Assembly: GCA_017562135.1 (NCBI GenBank)
Contig: QEYB01001542.1
Coordinates: 1 to 64,000 of the forward strand
Origin: Dipylidium caninum
Taxonomy: Eukaryota > Platyhelminthes > Cestoda > Cyclophyllidea > Dipylidiidae
Direction: 5' to 3'
Length of the DNA stretch: 64,000 nucleotides
In this document: piece after piece, positions 1 to 13,179 of the stretch
Position numbering within the stretch: the first letter of the stretch is position 1
How the letters are laid out: each line of letters starts with the position of its first letter
Notes under the pieces: model-generated
Databases searched by the model: none
Seen by the model: the letters and a program-made list of their open reading frames with translations, nothing else
What the model was told of the DNA's origin: nothing
Translations under genes and position numbers: made by a program

Positions 1-299
1 CAGGGAACCTGAGCTGCAGCTCATCACCCGAAAGCCAGCACTTACTCAAGTCTGCCTCTAACTCTGCCTCTACGAAGACGGCCCTCAATCCAATTCCCCC
101 TACTCCAGTTTACGGCAAGTCGTATTGGTTAATCACGTGGATGCGACAGTGGAAACCAGTTTTGGAAACAGATTATTGTCGGTCTATACAGCTTTAGACT
201 TTATCACCAATTTCAAGCACTCTCGACAATTGATAAGGTATTGTTGGAGAACGAAGGCACTGTGTGCATATCGCGAATGACGCAGCAGTGTTATCACAC

Positions 300-545
300 G
301 TATAGGGAGAGTCTTTGGACGGCTTTTCAACGGGCTGGTGTCCAGAAACGTTCATTCTAGGTGAGAAGACTCTCAGAAACCATCCAAAGAAATCGCTTCC
401 CGGAGTTCACAAACTGGCAGCTGTGTGTTCACTGGAGTAAAATTATGGATGTCTCGCATGTGTCATTCCATAATATAACCATTTGTGTTCTTTGAAACAG
501 GTCATCGACGCTGTTTGAACCGAGGCAGGTGGGGCTACTATGAGG
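300..545 (+). repeat. Dispersed repeat shared with 42.19-42.46 kb
   Basis: The segment from the GGACTGGTGTCTAGAAA-like block to the GTTTGAACCGAGGC-like block aligns in the same orientation with 42,190-42,460. The neighbouring piece 900-1,020 aligns with 42,050-42,170. The two pieces are therefore in swapped order in the two copies. No coding sense was recognised. Confidence 0.6.
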
Positions 546-690
546 TGACTAGACACACGTAAACACATATTTTGTGATATCTAATTCTTATTACCCATTA
601 TCTCAGTGAGTCGACGGTATTTTGACGACGGCGTGGGTTAGAGTTCAAGTGAGACTACTGCTAGCCTGATTCTGGTTGACGCTTAGTTAA
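540..690 (+). repeat. Repeat, inverted copy at 25.87-26.00 kb
   Basis: Blocks such as ATCTAATTCTT, CTCAGTGAGTCGACGGT and GAGTTCAAGTGAG recur in the same order on the opposite strand at 25,870-26,000. The copies are clearly diverged. Nothing suggests a protein. Confidence 0.6.
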
Positions 691-742
691 ATTTCACGCC
701 ATCTATAGCAGCCTTTCCACCTACAGCAACCAGAAAGCAAAG

Positions 743-1027
743 CTAGCGATCAAACGACCACTCACCCACCTCTCTGTTCGATATAGTCGACCTGAAGTAA
801 CTTCCGGTACCTTCTACTGCAGGCCTTATTCCAGAGGGGCGAATCTCGGTTTGCACATGGACAGGGCGCTGTTCATTAGGCTCAGGAGCAGAATTGCTTT
901 GCAGATAGTCGCTGAACACTTTCATAAGAGCGGGAGCTTCAATGTCACAATCAGGCAAATGGCAACACATAACCCCACCAGCGACGTCCATGCAAAGCGG
1001 CATCGTGTCTTTTATTACGCTCGTCAT
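743..1027 (-). CDS. Short ORF, possible divergent dynein light chain-like fragment
   Basis: An open frame of 94 codons starts at an ATG and has an N-terminal pattern VIKDT-M-x3-M followed by DIEA, MK and F-x-x-Y. This resembles the start of the dynein light chain (DYNLL) domain, where VIKNADM-x3-M is followed by a helix, IEKDIA, IKK and EFD. A later GTGSYFR could match the NFGSYVT strand, but the spacing is about ten residues too long, the Trp-His-Cys motif is absent, and the expected C-terminal strand is not found in any downstream frame. A degenerate second copy of the N-terminal part lies near 42,050-42,170, so this is part of a duplicated segment. It could be a chance ORF or a relic. The assignment is weak. 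Confidence 0.18.
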   Translation of the reverse strand: MTSVIKDTMPLCMDVAGGVMCCHLPDCDIEAPALMKVFSDYLQSNSAPEPNEQRPVHVQTEIRPSGIRPAVEGTGSYFRSTISNREVGEWSFDR

Positions 1028-1030
1028 TAG

Positions 1031-4000
1031 CGGAATTTAGGAGATGAGAGGCTGCCGGACGCTTTGTCAATGGAATTGCGTCTAGAATCTTTTAGGATGT
1101 GGATTTACAAGAACTCAGCAGGAAAAAAATCAAAATAGCGATCTCACAAATTTCCAGTCATTAATTTTATTCTGGATCAAGTTAAAGCATGTTTCCTTTA
1201 ATAGATTTTCCAACCAGAGGATATTTATTCTCACCAATTTCGTGGCCTGGATTGAAAATTCGTTTATACTTGATACCTAAGAAATGGTCTAAATTGCTAC
1301 AGTCAGACATTGGCATTAACTATTTCTTTTCGTCTATCAATTTTCCTTGATGCTATTCTTATCAAGTATGTTTTCTTCTTCAGTGCCACTGCATGGAATC
1401 TAAGACAAGGTGAATATGACGAGAGGGACCTCCCACCTCTGCCACCATTCTGATCATCGGAAGCGTCTCTCATGCTTTCATCCTCAAGCTTCGGTCAACA
1501 CGCAGTTTTGGAGCTACCGCCGTTTTAAGGAATTACATCCACTTTGCCATCGACTCATCAAGATTGACAGTAGAAGGAAAAATTGTGATGGTAACTTTCA
1601 GTTATTGCTAACTAATTGTAGTTTTTCGGATACGCAGTAAAGTGGTTGCTTGTAGGTTTGGTGAAGATCACAGGAGACTACATTTTTGGCCTTCAGCGGG
1701 AGCGAATTACACCACTCCGTGCAACGGATTTCTGAAGAAATCTTCTTTAGCATTGTATAAGTTCTGCTCATGTAAAGGCAGAGGCTGGAAGCAGTCGACG
1801 CCCGGAGAAATTGACACTCAGTCAAACTCGACGGTCATTCTCCTACAAATAGACAAAATTAGGGTTGTCCACATTGCGCTGCCCACTGATGCGCGTCCAA
1901 CAGCTGCCGTGCGAATGAGCATTATTTGCAGCGCACAAGGAGCCCTGCTGAGCTCCATTGACGGCCACGAGTTCCCTTCTGTTAGCGCTTCATATAAGTA
2001 GCCCGACATGACCTGGGCAATATCAAATAGGCAGCTAAGATTAAACGCGAAGAATGTCCACTGATAGTGATGTAGAGCCAGAGACGGGAACGCTAGGTGT
2101 TGCCAATGCAGGATTCTTCTTCCCAAATGCTCGTGCCAGGGAGTTATGTTGCCCATACTAGAAATGTGGTGTTTCGGTGGCGCATCAACAAATGCTTCGT
2201 TTTTGCACCTGATTCGTTTCGTACGCGATACTAGGCAGAACTCGGTGCGGTCCCCATGGTTTTTTAAGTTGCGTGAACGGGAATGGTGATGATAAACTCA
2301 AAGGATGTTCTATGTGAATTAGTCTACTCCAAATGTCTCTAAATCGTACTTCAGGTTGTCCAGCTTGGAGCCTCTGCTCATTACAAGGGCTTGGAATGAG
2401 CTGCTTACAAAACAGGCTATGATTAGTTTCTCTTAGCATCTAAAAGAAATGCGGCTGTAAAATGTACACTTTAAGAATTATGGAAAGCGTGTAGTCGTCG
2501 TCGTGGGTGATCTACCATCACATAAATGAGAGCAACATTGGAGCCGAATAAGGCAGCAACCCGGAAATATAAAGCAAATGAGGTCTCGACTCCACAAAGT
2601 TTCCTTCGAAGGGGACAACCTCCTTTGAATGAAATCAGTGTTTCACATAGTCAAAAGTACGGTCGCAGATGTGAGCGCCCGATTTTTACTCAATGCCAGC
2701 CTGCCCTTTGGACTTTCTGCCCTCTGACTCGTGCACAGTTCAACATCTACTTATACAGACATCCGATAACCGATTTCCTGTGTAACTCTACAATATTAAC
2801 TAGCTGGACTTGTGCATGCTTTACCCATGTTATCAGTGCAGATGATACGAGCCTACACTGGCAGATTGGCGGGTGAAGCGAGTCGCCACTTCCTGCTGTC
2901 AGCAATCGGGCACACACTGTCGCAGCAAGTCCATGCCGTCAAGATGGCCAGAGCACCTTCTAGTGGTCCTCCTCTATCCCCTACATCTTCTTTTCTCCCC
3001 AGGGGAAGCTTATTGTTTTCGGTCCAGTTATCACCTTTATGGTCGTGGATGCTTGAAACACCTAATATCTTCTTTCCTACTTTCTGTTCCAATTGACTTG
3101 TTGTGGTGATATAAAGACTCTCCCCTTGACTTGCGTTTGAGTACTAACTTGGATTCCCTTGTACCATTCCATCGGGGATACATATTCGCAATAGTTGGAC
3201 AATTAGAAGAGCCTACTTACCTACTTACCTACCTAACTACCAACCCGGGTAACCCATGTTTGCGTAGCATTAACCCTCCTACATGGAAGCACTTGGTGTA
3301 ACGTGAATTTGTACGGCCAGACACCGAGGCAGAAAATATGTGTCGTAATTTACTTTGGAAAGTTTTTGCTTCGTTAAAGATGATACTCGGGACCAAACAT
3401 TATAAACAGATGACACTGACTTTTCTTTAATAGGCACCGTTTATGCTGTGGGAATGTTGCCAGAGAATTCGTGACAATGGTTCCCTTGAACGGCTGACAT
3501 TGGAGAATCCATCTAAGCCACCACCCTTCTCTTCCATGGCTTTGACAGCGGAACGAGTTACGTGGAAGAGCTGATGGATATCAGACACTGCTCATGGCTT
3601 CAGTGAGTGCAAAACGTGTGTGGGATAGGATAGATAAGGTGGTGACGACTACGGTGGTGAGAGAAAATGATTAGAGACAACAGCGTTCGTGGTGAAAATT
3701 CGAATTTATCAAATGTCAAGCGACTCTTCGTGTTCCTATATAAATTCCCACTAGCATTACAGCAGAGGCTGTCTAAATTAAATGTCCTATTCCCCATCCT
3801 GAAATTTTCAAAGGTGGCTGCACATTAAAAAATGTTGCGCACCTGAATTTCAGTCATAACTGCAGGCATTTTCTTATAACGAAGTGAATTCTGGGCACAC
3901 TCGCCAGTTTCCTTCCCTTTCAACATGTTTGCTTGCGCTCCTAACCAGCCGTGATTCCAACATCATTCCGCATTAAGAGTTGCTGAGATGTTGGGATGCT

Positions 4001-7000
4001 TTTGGTTGGAACCGTTAATTGATCTTGTTTTCTAACATCGCCGTCTAATCCAAATTCCCTCCACTAACAATTATTGGGTGACGGCAAGTTAAAACCCATT
4101 TCTCTTTCCCCCTGTGCAAGCCTAGAAGATGAATCCTTCTCTGGAGTACAGGGCCTCGAGAATCTACACCACCTGAACACGACTAAGGAGATAATAAAGT
4201 GCATTATATAAAGCAATACTATTAATTAGGGGAACAACCTCATACGATGGAGTGATGCCTTCCCCCGTACAATTCTTCACCGAAATAGACTATCAGTACT
4301 CGTGTGCTACACAAGATGCTCTTGTCATCTCCGAGCTTCCGCTCGTAAACTCGAGTGTTGAGGTCAGCATAGTAAGGACAAGCGGTCTACCGGTGCCCTC
4401 ATTGACCGACACATGTGACCCTAAACGTATGGTGGAGAGACAGTGGAGAGTGTAATAAGGGGAGGGAAAGTTAGCGGCGTTGAAATTAGAAGAGACAGGA
4501 GGCAACGGCGAGGCAAGCGGTCTGAAGTTGAGGATTTAGGTGGCACTGTGCAATCAACTGGATGATAGAGATCTGGACAACACACAAGCCATACTCACTC
4601 CTCTTCACTTATAATCTCACTCCCAATCACCTTCAATTCCACCTGGATGGTACAGAGGGAAGCTTACGAAAGGCCGGACACACCAGCCCTACATTACTTA
4701 ATCGCTGGGACTCAGCATACGCTAAATCCAACAAACCATCTGACGATGTCTCCTGCTAAGACTACAGAGCAAGACGTAGTAGACGAAGGAAAATTACCAA
4801 CCATGTTCCATAAGGAGGCTCCAGAGCACAGTACGCGAAAATCCACTCGGTTACAAGCCCTACCCTCAGCAGCTCTTTTCGTAGGGATCGACCCCTCTTG
4901 CTCCTGATTGGCACCTATACCCTTGCGTTGACCTCACTCTGAGCCCTCAACTTTTTCCGTTCCCACGCTTGTCCACTTCCTCATGTTAGCCTACCGCACT
5001 TGTTTGAACAGCACCCGAATTGCCTGAAATCCAAGAGTGCCCTGATGCACAAAAGTGCTGACACGATTTCAGCCCGCATGACCTCGACATTCTTTTTTTC
5101 AGATCTATACCTCTGGCGGCGCTCCTTGTCCATTCGAAGATTGAACTGACTGAGCTAACTGGCTGACGCTCGAGAGACCACGCATTTCCAGTAGAGAGCG
5201 AACATGAGTTTTCACCCTTGCATTCGTTTGAGCTGCTCCACGACGACTGTAATGGCGATAGTTGCAGTCTTACATCACATCGCACACTCATCTTGCCTAG
5301 GCGTTCGCTCTGCGAACTTCGACGCTTCCTCTTCGTGTTCTCAATGGGCATATATGGTCTCTTTAGCCACTTGTTGCGTGGGCAGTGAAGCTCTCCTGCG
5401 AGGTCAACTAACTCGGCTGACTCCTTGACCATTTGCTCGAGGATTACTTATAGGCCCCTCGAACACCACTCACCACGGCACGCTGAAATCTGAAGCTCTC
5501 TCTCCTCATCATAACAACAACACACAGCGCTCCTTAACCTCAGCGATGCCAGCCGAATGGGAACAGTGCTCTCAATCAAATTCGACTCATGCCTTAACCG
5601 ATTTGTGCCTCCCTTCAGGTCCCACTGCCACAGGACCACCACCCCGAACTTCATTTCAAATAAAAGGCAAACGCACACGCGCTTAACCATGCTGCATCGA
5701 ATGATATTAGACACCGATAACTATTAACTTTGAGCTATTCTTCTACCACAGACTACCCTTCCTTGAATAAACTTTCTGTTCCTCATTTCTCTCCTGCTTT
5801 TAAACTCGCATAAGTGGACAACAAGAACTTCGGTTAAGTTTGTCTCGCAAATGGAAGGCCTCTCGAACATGGTAATGCTTCAGAGGATTACTCTTTCCCT
5901 TCATGACCTAAGTAATTCCCTCGCCCCTCTCGAAGCCCTGTCCCTTAGTAAAAACAGTGCGAGAAGGAGTTAAGGACTGGCAACAACCATACGGCATTGG
6001 AGGTGATCATATAGTGTACAGGTATGCCTTGAATGGTTAAAATGACGCCCTAGTCGTAGATAGTTTTTCTCGAAAGACCACTTTCTTTAACTGTACTTCC
6101 TTTCTGTTCTTCTCGGCTTTTCACTATAATCTTGAGAGCAAATGAATTGAAGGCAGAAGAATGCTTCCCCCAAGGAGGCTATTAAAGCTTCTTCAAACGA
6201 CGAGAGCTTCATTAACACAAAAGAATCAACACAAGTGAGAGTTGACGAGACACCTTATTCCCTCAATTAGTTTAACAAAGGACCTTCTCTCACGCCCTCA
6301 TGAGTCATAATAGGGTTCCACATGGAGTCGGCTAGTGGAGGCTGTCCACTCAAAGTTGTCCTGTCGATTGGGTCAACTATCGGTAGGTACAAAGTGCTTT
6401 GTATATTTCTCGTCACAGAACACTAGACATTGCTGTAGCTCCTCCCGATCCCCGGCTAGGCTTACTCGAGTGTGTTTACTGTAAATCTTGAGTTGAAAAG
6501 CTGTATGTGATTCGGCTAATCAGGGGTTGTTGTTACAAACTTTTTCCCAATCTGGAGTGGCCTCGCATTCCCCCTCTCGGTGGACCCAAATCCACAATTC
6601 TTGAAGCTGTCTTTTTATCGCAGTTCCTTACGTATCATAAACAGCCTTGAAGCATGTGGAATGGCTAGGTACAAATCGGGTGTCCGGGGAAAGCAGGCGT
6701 GGAACGTATTAATAATTTACAAGGGATGCCCTTCAGTTTTGCTCTGCTTTCTTCATATGCAATAATCCTTCTTCCTCCCTGACCGATCAGAAGTCCTGAT
6801 CCTTTTTTGCACGCCAGTCTCATCAACGACAACATATCATATTTCAAAGGTAATTGGTGTCTGGCACTCTGTAGCACGGAAGCGGGTTAGAATTCAATTT
6901 CCTTCAATAACGACAGTGCCACCTCATTCCGTTCGTCCATACTGATGAATACCTCTCTTCCACTCCTTTCTCTGTGACTTGTCACGTCTTGCGAGGACGC

Positions 7001-7560
7001 CGTCACCGTACGCTCGCTCAACGTGGACCTATACGCCTTGACTTGAGTCATTCACATCCATCGTTTGACAGTCGCACGTTTTATAGCAGACGCCTGAGCA
7101 TTTTCAACCGGCAAAGCCATCGAGGATCGATGGGTTTGATTTGTTGATTTGATTATGGTGACCAAAAACGATTAAAAAGTCTCAAGTAGAGGCGAAACAC
7201 GCAACATTGCGAGAGGTCATGGTTCTGTATTCCCGTTCAGTCTGCCTGTTGCACCCACCTGGTCCCTCATAGGGACTCTATATTTTTTTCAACCACTGGT
7301 CGCAAGCCCGCCAAAGAGCGTGGAATGAATGCGAGATAAGGTGATGGAGACGAGGAAGGAGTCGTCCTCCGTCATCCGGATGGTGAACCTTGCCATTCTC
7401 CAGAGTTATCATGACCAGAAATGGCTCATCTCGACCAGCAAATGCGAATGCGAACCGACATTTCCACTATCAAAGCATGGTGTTTGACGTGGCTTTAAGC
7501 CTGATGCTGCGGCAGCAATTTTCATAACAGTACGTCCGCATTATTGTGGGCATCCAGTAG
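1031..7560. other. No recognisable gene
   Basis: Open frames here reach 148 codons (5,432-4,986, minus) but none shows a domain, a signal peptide with family splice signals, or a paralogue elsewhere in the window. The only structure seen is a short CTTAC/CTAC-rich array at 3,211-3,240. Confidence 0.5.
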
Positions 7561-7664
7561 TCTGCCCCGGTTGCCCGATGAGTGATTATCCACAACGCTC
7601 GTTATTAGTTCATTGTGCCCTGCTACCCATTACATATTCTCGGCCCCTGCTAAACACTCACTGT

Positions 7665-7872
7665 GCATACTCTGGAGTGGTTGGGCTCGTCAGACATTCG
7701 CAACAGCGCATCTCATTTTTGATACATTGCGAAATATCCAGTTTCGTCCTGAAGCGGACACTCAATTGGAGCCCCGAGTTCTCATCGATACATTGTGGAC
7801 AGAAGAACATGACTACATTTACGGTGAACAATGTGCCAGGCCAAATAACACAGATAGGCGTTGCTAGACTGC
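7665..7872 (+). repeat. Dispersed repeat, direct copy at 24.70-24.91 kb
   Basis: The blocks GCAACAGCGCAT-TCAT, GAAGAACATGAC-A-ATTTA and GTGCCAGGCCAA-TAACA occur in the same order and orientation at 24,705-24,910, with small indels between them. The overlapping 184-codon open frame is interrupted in the second copy, which argues against it being a gene. Confidence 0.6.
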
Positions 7873-7879
7873 CTCAGTT

Positions 7880-9620
7880 GACAGCCGCGCCCAATCAAGC
7901 TCTGCTACCTTTCATCTACTTTTCCTTGCTTCGTGACATACGTCGGCCTTACGCACAAACACATTTTGAGTGTTTCGATGTATGTAAAGACCTCCGACAA
8001 TACTCTCCAACCTGCACTTCTGACCTGTACCCGCTCGCACACGTGGGAGTGGCACATATGCTTGAGGATTCGGGACGGGATGACGAGAGAGATCCGAAAG
8101 TACCAGCCCAACTGCTTAAATGTTTCCGCTAGCCACTCATCAGAGCCTACTCCGTGGATGTCCACACCCAAATTACTAGAAAGCGGTGTGTGCCGACTCG
8201 GCATCGCACGAATCACTTGGCCTTTCGAAATTCCCTTACTTTCTCAGCTATATTGCGTTGTTCCTCCATCCAATTGCTGAGTCTACCACTCACTCACTGA
8301 TGTCCGTCTCTCTGTCAGTTCACTCCACTTCACTTTCAGCACACGTCGAGTTAGCGAGAGACAGCTCCCACTTGGTGAGGGATGTGCAGGATTTTCGAAT
8401 CTTCGAATACTCGGAGTCTCTCGGCGGCCATCTCTACAAAGCCTTCGCCTCGCAAAATCAGCTTAACAGACATCTAAGTTGGGGGCCGGTGGGAGGGCGG
8501 GTATCCAGTTGACCCGCAACATTAATTCATCCAAAGCCACCCTAACCTAAGATGAATTTAGACTAAGTGGCGAGTCGACAGCGACAAACACGGAAATCAT
8601 CGAACACCAATTTTTCGCCGAAAATGAAACAAACCAACGTGAACCAGTCTCCCTTCAGTGTCAAGTCGGATAGACAAAGGACTGTGTGGGCATAGAGCAA
8701 CTAGTTTCCCAACTCACGCATTTTTCCTACATTCTCAGACAAGAATCGGCATTTAAATACATTTCGATGATGGCATAACAGGGTTCAGCTTACCGGTATT
8801 CGCTACTCACTCCTTAAAGCCACCGCTCTCAAAAACTACGTGAGCCGATATAAAACTCCGTTCAACTTCACCGTGAAGAGGATTCAAAGCGGAATGCACT
8901 ACACGAACCGCTAAACATAACGCGTGCTGCGTCCAGTGAAATTAAAGTAAGCGGAAACCAATTTTGAGAGAGCCTGCAGACTGGGGATTTGGTGGGATGC
9001 CAGGTGGCATCACCACACGACAAAATACATTTTTTCCACAGCAAATTAACACAAACTTGGGTGAATAAGCAGAAGAGGAGTTGGCGCATCTTCTTCTCCA
9101 CCGAGGTATGAATTACAGTCCAGCAACTATTTTACAATGAGATTAAACCGCAACTAGCTTTCAACCTTCGAAACAGGCAAACCAGGACTTAAAGTGAAAA
9201 GCTAGTGAAAAATAGGCAATTGCATCCAAGTACACTAGAGCTACGCAGCCAACACTCTCAGTTAGTGATTCGCACCAATTATTACACACTTGTGACAACA
9301 ATTTACAAAGAGGACAGTCGATCGGTGACAAATGTGTTGCAAGGAAAGAGGCTCGGCGAGACGCACCAGGTGCAAGCACGATTGCATTCTTCTTTACTGC
9401 GGCGCGTATGCGCAGAAAAGTGAAATGAAAGTCGTTCAGTCGGATCCCATCAAGTACTCCAGCCCTCGACTTGGCCACTAGTTGTGTGGAAAGCGCGCTG
9501 ATAGCACGACGTTAGTGCACTGTCAGCGGCTTGTCCATTGTTGTGCGAATAGGCACGGCTGCACGACGAGGAAGAGAAGCGTCGAGCTGCTGAGCAACAA
9601 GTGTTGCCAGTTCCACTCTA
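7880..9620. other. No recognisable gene
   Basis: Only chance-length open frames, with no repeats shared with the rest of the window that I could see. Confidence 0.45.
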
Positions 9621-9624
9621 CCTA

Positions 9625-9626
<2 letters not shown>

Positions 9627-9668
<42 letters not shown>

Positions 9669-9680
9669 TTCTCTCTCCCC
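9627..9680. repeat. (TC)n microsatellite
   Basis: About 17 uninterrupted TC units, then CCTC/CTTT interruptions and a short C run. Confidence 0.95.
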
Positions 9681-10199
9681 CCCTCAAACGCAGGCACATA
9701 GACCAAGACTTGATGCGAGACCCCAATGCGCAGCAATAAGTCATTAATAAGTTCAAAGTCGGTCCTTCAATTTCTCCCCTAACACAGCCGTCCCATATGG
9801 CACGGCCTCCGAGGAATTCCGCAGTCCTTGTAGTCGCGTCTGCTTTAAGATCCTGAGTTCATGGCACAGCGAACAATGAGGTCATTAGGCATCCAGAATC
9901 AATTCGACATCTAATCAACCAAAAACCTACGGGAAACCATTTGACGTCAAACACTCGCATACAAATACACACAATTCTCAACAACCTAAGTCGCCGAGAG
10001 ACATATGCTGATTATGCGAATATCACGCCAAATAACTTCATCTAGTTACCACCATTAATAATGATAATGACGCCCTGCACTCCCTTGTGCAGCTGAATTC
10101 GATTGAAAGTGTCTTCGGCTTCCTTCTAGAGACAAGCGGTTAGTCTGACCGCGTATGCAGATAGGCATGCACATCCAAAGTCGGGGGAAGTAGGGTAAA

Positions 10200-11195
10200 T
10201 GAATAGTGAAGAGCTGTGCAACACCATTACAAATAAAACATTCCACATTGCAAATTCAAATGCAACAAGAATATTCCTTCTCCACTATGCCTAGAACATT
10301 ACAATCGCAGGCAAATCTCCAAACAACTGTGTGGTCAATCTTCGAGCGTTTTAGCTACCACATGGTTCTACTTAAGAGTGGAGTACCACTGCGCGGCTGT
10401 GGGGGCGACTTCGCCGAATGCATACTAGCAAGAACGAACTCTATTATTATGACCACTGGAAATGCCAGCCAATCTGATAGAAGGCGAGAGGGAAGGGTTT
10501 AAAATAGGATGATACGAAGTAGAGGAATATTCTGTATGCTGTTCAAAGAACTCATTACTTTGCGAGAGTAGCGGTTGGTTGCATTAAGCAAGATACATTA
10601 TGCCAGACGGCGGGAATAACGCGATTACTAAGCAAAAAGGGTACAACTATAGATCAATCGAGATCGGATGACTAATTTTGGACTTCAGAAGCGCCGTCTT
10701 CCATCGAACCTGCGAAGTGATGAAGGCGAACTCCTCTGTGGCGCTAACCATTAATCTAGCTCACACACGAATGCCCGCCGCGCTAATATACAGGATCGGA
10801 TGCGTTCTGTGTACAGCGATGGTCTTAATTTAGTAGCCAACCACATCAATCATTTGCGCAAATGAGGGTAGTTTAGAGATTATTCAGAGGAGGCAATGTG
10901 AATGATCAATTAATGACGAATGCTCAGTCACAAATGCACCCGTGACATATTTATGAGCGCGCTAGAAAACGCTGTTTGAAACTGACACTGCTACTTCATT
11001 TCTTTATTAACTAAATGACAGGAGTAGTAGTAGGCCCTTAACTTAATCGCAAACGTCATGTCGCACACATGGACACTTGAGCATGCGAGCTGAGACCAGC
11101 AACCAAGTAAACCTCCATGCTGTGCCTGTCAAACGTGCCAAAGGTATTTCTTCTCAAACTTAGATGAGACGCACTTTCATAGAGATCAACATCAT
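10200..11195 (+). repeat. Long dispersed repeat, direct copy at 16.07-16.63 kb
   Basis: Two blocks, 10,200-10,440 and 10,838-11,195, align colinearly with 16,070-16,300 and 16,305-16,630. Examples are CTTCTCCACTATGCCTAGAA, GAGATTATTCAGAGGAG and CATGCTGTGCCTGTCAAACG. About 400 nt (10,440-10,835) are present only here, so one copy has gained or lost that stretch. No protein-level conservation was seen. Confidence 0.8.
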
Positions 11196-11415
11196 CCCAT
11201 CCCCTCCCATCCCAAACGCGCTATTTTGTCCTCGTCCCTTGCCCTTTTCTCTCTGCCATTGCCCCCTGCATCCCAAGCCGACCTTGATACTTAGTGGGTG
11301 AGGTTATTCGAGAGTGGCTGGTCGCCATGTCGGAAGGGAGGGCAGAGGAGTACAGGAGAGGTTGTTGTGATGAGGAACTGATCTGCCTCCGTTCTGGCGC
11401 GAAATGTGCCCCAGC
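11170..11415 (+). repeat. Copy of the 3' flank of gene B (inverted relative to 35.41-35.64 kb)
   Basis: Matches the reverse complement of 35,640-35,410, including CCCATC-rich runs and an ORF segment where both copies encode the pattern SEGG/R-x2-EYRR-x4-EEL. Together with the pseudogene next to it, this shows that gene B was duplicated with about 250-300 nt of downstream DNA. Confidence 0.75.
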
Positions 11416-11559
11416 TTTATTGACTACTGAGATGCGGTGGTTACTTTGGACGAGGATGGAGTTTGGAACAGTTGGCCTAGTTCACAACGGCAGGAGGCAT
11501 TAGTTATAGCTAGGGCAAAAGCGTTCACAAGGGCTTGGCGCATAGCAAAATTTTCGTTA

Positions 11560-12319
11560 ATCGATAAAGAGTGAATCCTTAGCTCCTCCAATTATATGGA
11601 TTTTCTCGCGTCGAGTACGGAATGTTCTTCATATTTGCGTCGTACTTAAATACTCCAGTGTATTGGAATTTCGTAACTTTTGAAGGGTTTTCATATAACG
11701 TGCTAAAAAGCGGAAAATGTGATTGGTGCTATGATAATTTGTTGAGGGGCTTACTGTCCCCGTATGCTCTCCGTTGCTGAAGGCAATTATAGATAGAGAT
11801 GGGGAGTTCCGTGTATGATTATCTCATACTACATAGTCGCGGCTTAAATTGGTGTAAAACGTGAGTTCCATTCGGTGTTTCTGAATATCGGCCCACCAAA
11901 ATCTATTGCCTCTGAGGTCTCTCACCGCAATATTCTTTATGGCTTCCCGCGTTAGATAAGATGATGCAATTCTCATCGGCGTCAAACTTGTTGGGTAGGC
12001 AAAGTTGCCGCGGTTGAAAAAATAAAAAAAACAGGGGTTCTGAAATGCATAAATTTAAGCGTCATCGAGTGAGGCTGTGAAAACACAGTGTGAAACAAAT
12101 ATGAAGCATGGAGCAAGACTGTCGAACCTGTAGGTGATTTCTTGGAGATATAGGTTACCGGAAAACTTGTTTGGAGCGGCGTTGTAAAAAAGGGGAGGAA
12201 GGCGGAAACCCTGAGTGGAGTTGCCACAGAGGGTGAGAGTGAGAATCATCCAGTAGGCCAACATGTGTGACCAGCGTGCAAGCTACGTTAAAGGTAAACT
12301 GGTATCCTCTACTTTTATA
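11560..12319 (-). pseudogene. Secreted three-exon family, subfamily B, degenerate copy
   Basis: An inverted, decayed copy of the intact gene at 34.6 kb. A TATAAAAG box lies at 12,319-12,312. The first start codon of the intact gene is ACG here; the next ATG (12,264) still opens a signal-peptide-like MLAYWMILTL-type exon 1 ending at a donor at 12,128. The exon 2 acceptor (TTTCAG before 12,039) is kept. Exon 2 is broken just inside by a T-rich insertion of about 14 nt (12,017-12,030), and further indels follow. Exon 3 sequence is recognisable to about 11,560 (the CAATACACTGGAGTATTTAAG block), then diverges. Upstream homology with 34.2-34.6 kb continues to about 12,720. It cannot encode the family protein. 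Confidence 0.8.
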
Positions 12320-12720
12320 CATTTAAATGACTTTCATAAACAATCTCTTCCCCGGGCTCGTGACTGTAGCGCATGTTAAGTTGAGCAATGATATTGGCTA
12401 TTGCCGAGGTTATCGGAGGTCACCGTGGCGAATTGACCAACCAGATATCAGTTATTTGTTCTGCACACTCGCGCAGACTCGGACCAACTCATAGGGTCAC
12501 CGACTTGCTACCTACTCTACACTCGGTGGCCTAGGCCCCAAGCACGCAGGTACACCGCAGCAAATTGTTTAGGAAGATGCAAATGACCACTAGGCTGTGT
12601 GTTCACTATCCATGGATTCACATAGGCCTTTCAACATCCAACTCCAGCTGGAATGACAAGTCACGCTCGCCTCAGCTCCGCGACGATCCGCAGTAAAGCA
12701 ACGTGTACGAGATATGGCTT
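12320..12720 (-). repeat. 5' flank of subfamily B copy (inverted relative to 34.17-34.56 kb)
   Basis: Shares blocks with 34,170-34,560 on the other strand, for example TTTAGGAAGATGCAAATGAC, GGATTCACATAGGC and CAACATCCAACTCCA. It marks how far the gene B duplication extends upstream. Confidence 0.7.
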
Positions 12721-13179
12721 TATCGAGGGTGAGATAAAGTTTGTGTAACCGACATTTTGAGGGCAACATTTGAGTTATGGGCAAGCGAACAGAAATCCTT
12801 CCGGAAATTTAACAAAACATCTCCTACTGAACATTACTGTGAGCATGTCTTCAGCCAGACAGCACTCCTGTCCACGCCCAAAGTTACCGCCTTATCGATG
12901 ACCATTGGCGTCAGCGAAAGACACATTGGAGTCGGTGGTCATTTGCCAGCTACTCACAACAATGTTGGTGGGGAGCAGGATTTTCTGAGTTTATGTCAAT
13001 GGCAGAAGGCTGGCAAGAACAGAGGGAACCTGTTGATGATCATGCTGCGTCATCTCAGTGCTATAGAGCGAAGCAAAAAGGGGGAAACAATCAGATTTCT
13101 TATGGGAATTATTTTCCAAGCGTGGGTAGTTTGATAAGCATACGTCAACGGAGCGTGATATCGGCTGCAGAGGACTGTA

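Noticed and set aside
4986..5432. 148-codon minus-strand frame with a KRKRRSS basic stretch
   Set aside because: The basic stretch alone is not evidence. No paralogue, domain or family signal, and the length is within chance.
7578..8132. 184-codon open frame (longest in the window)
   Set aside because: This length is expected by chance in 64 kb at this base composition. There is no domain and no splice or promoter context, and the partial repeat copy at 24.7-24.9 kb does not keep the frame.
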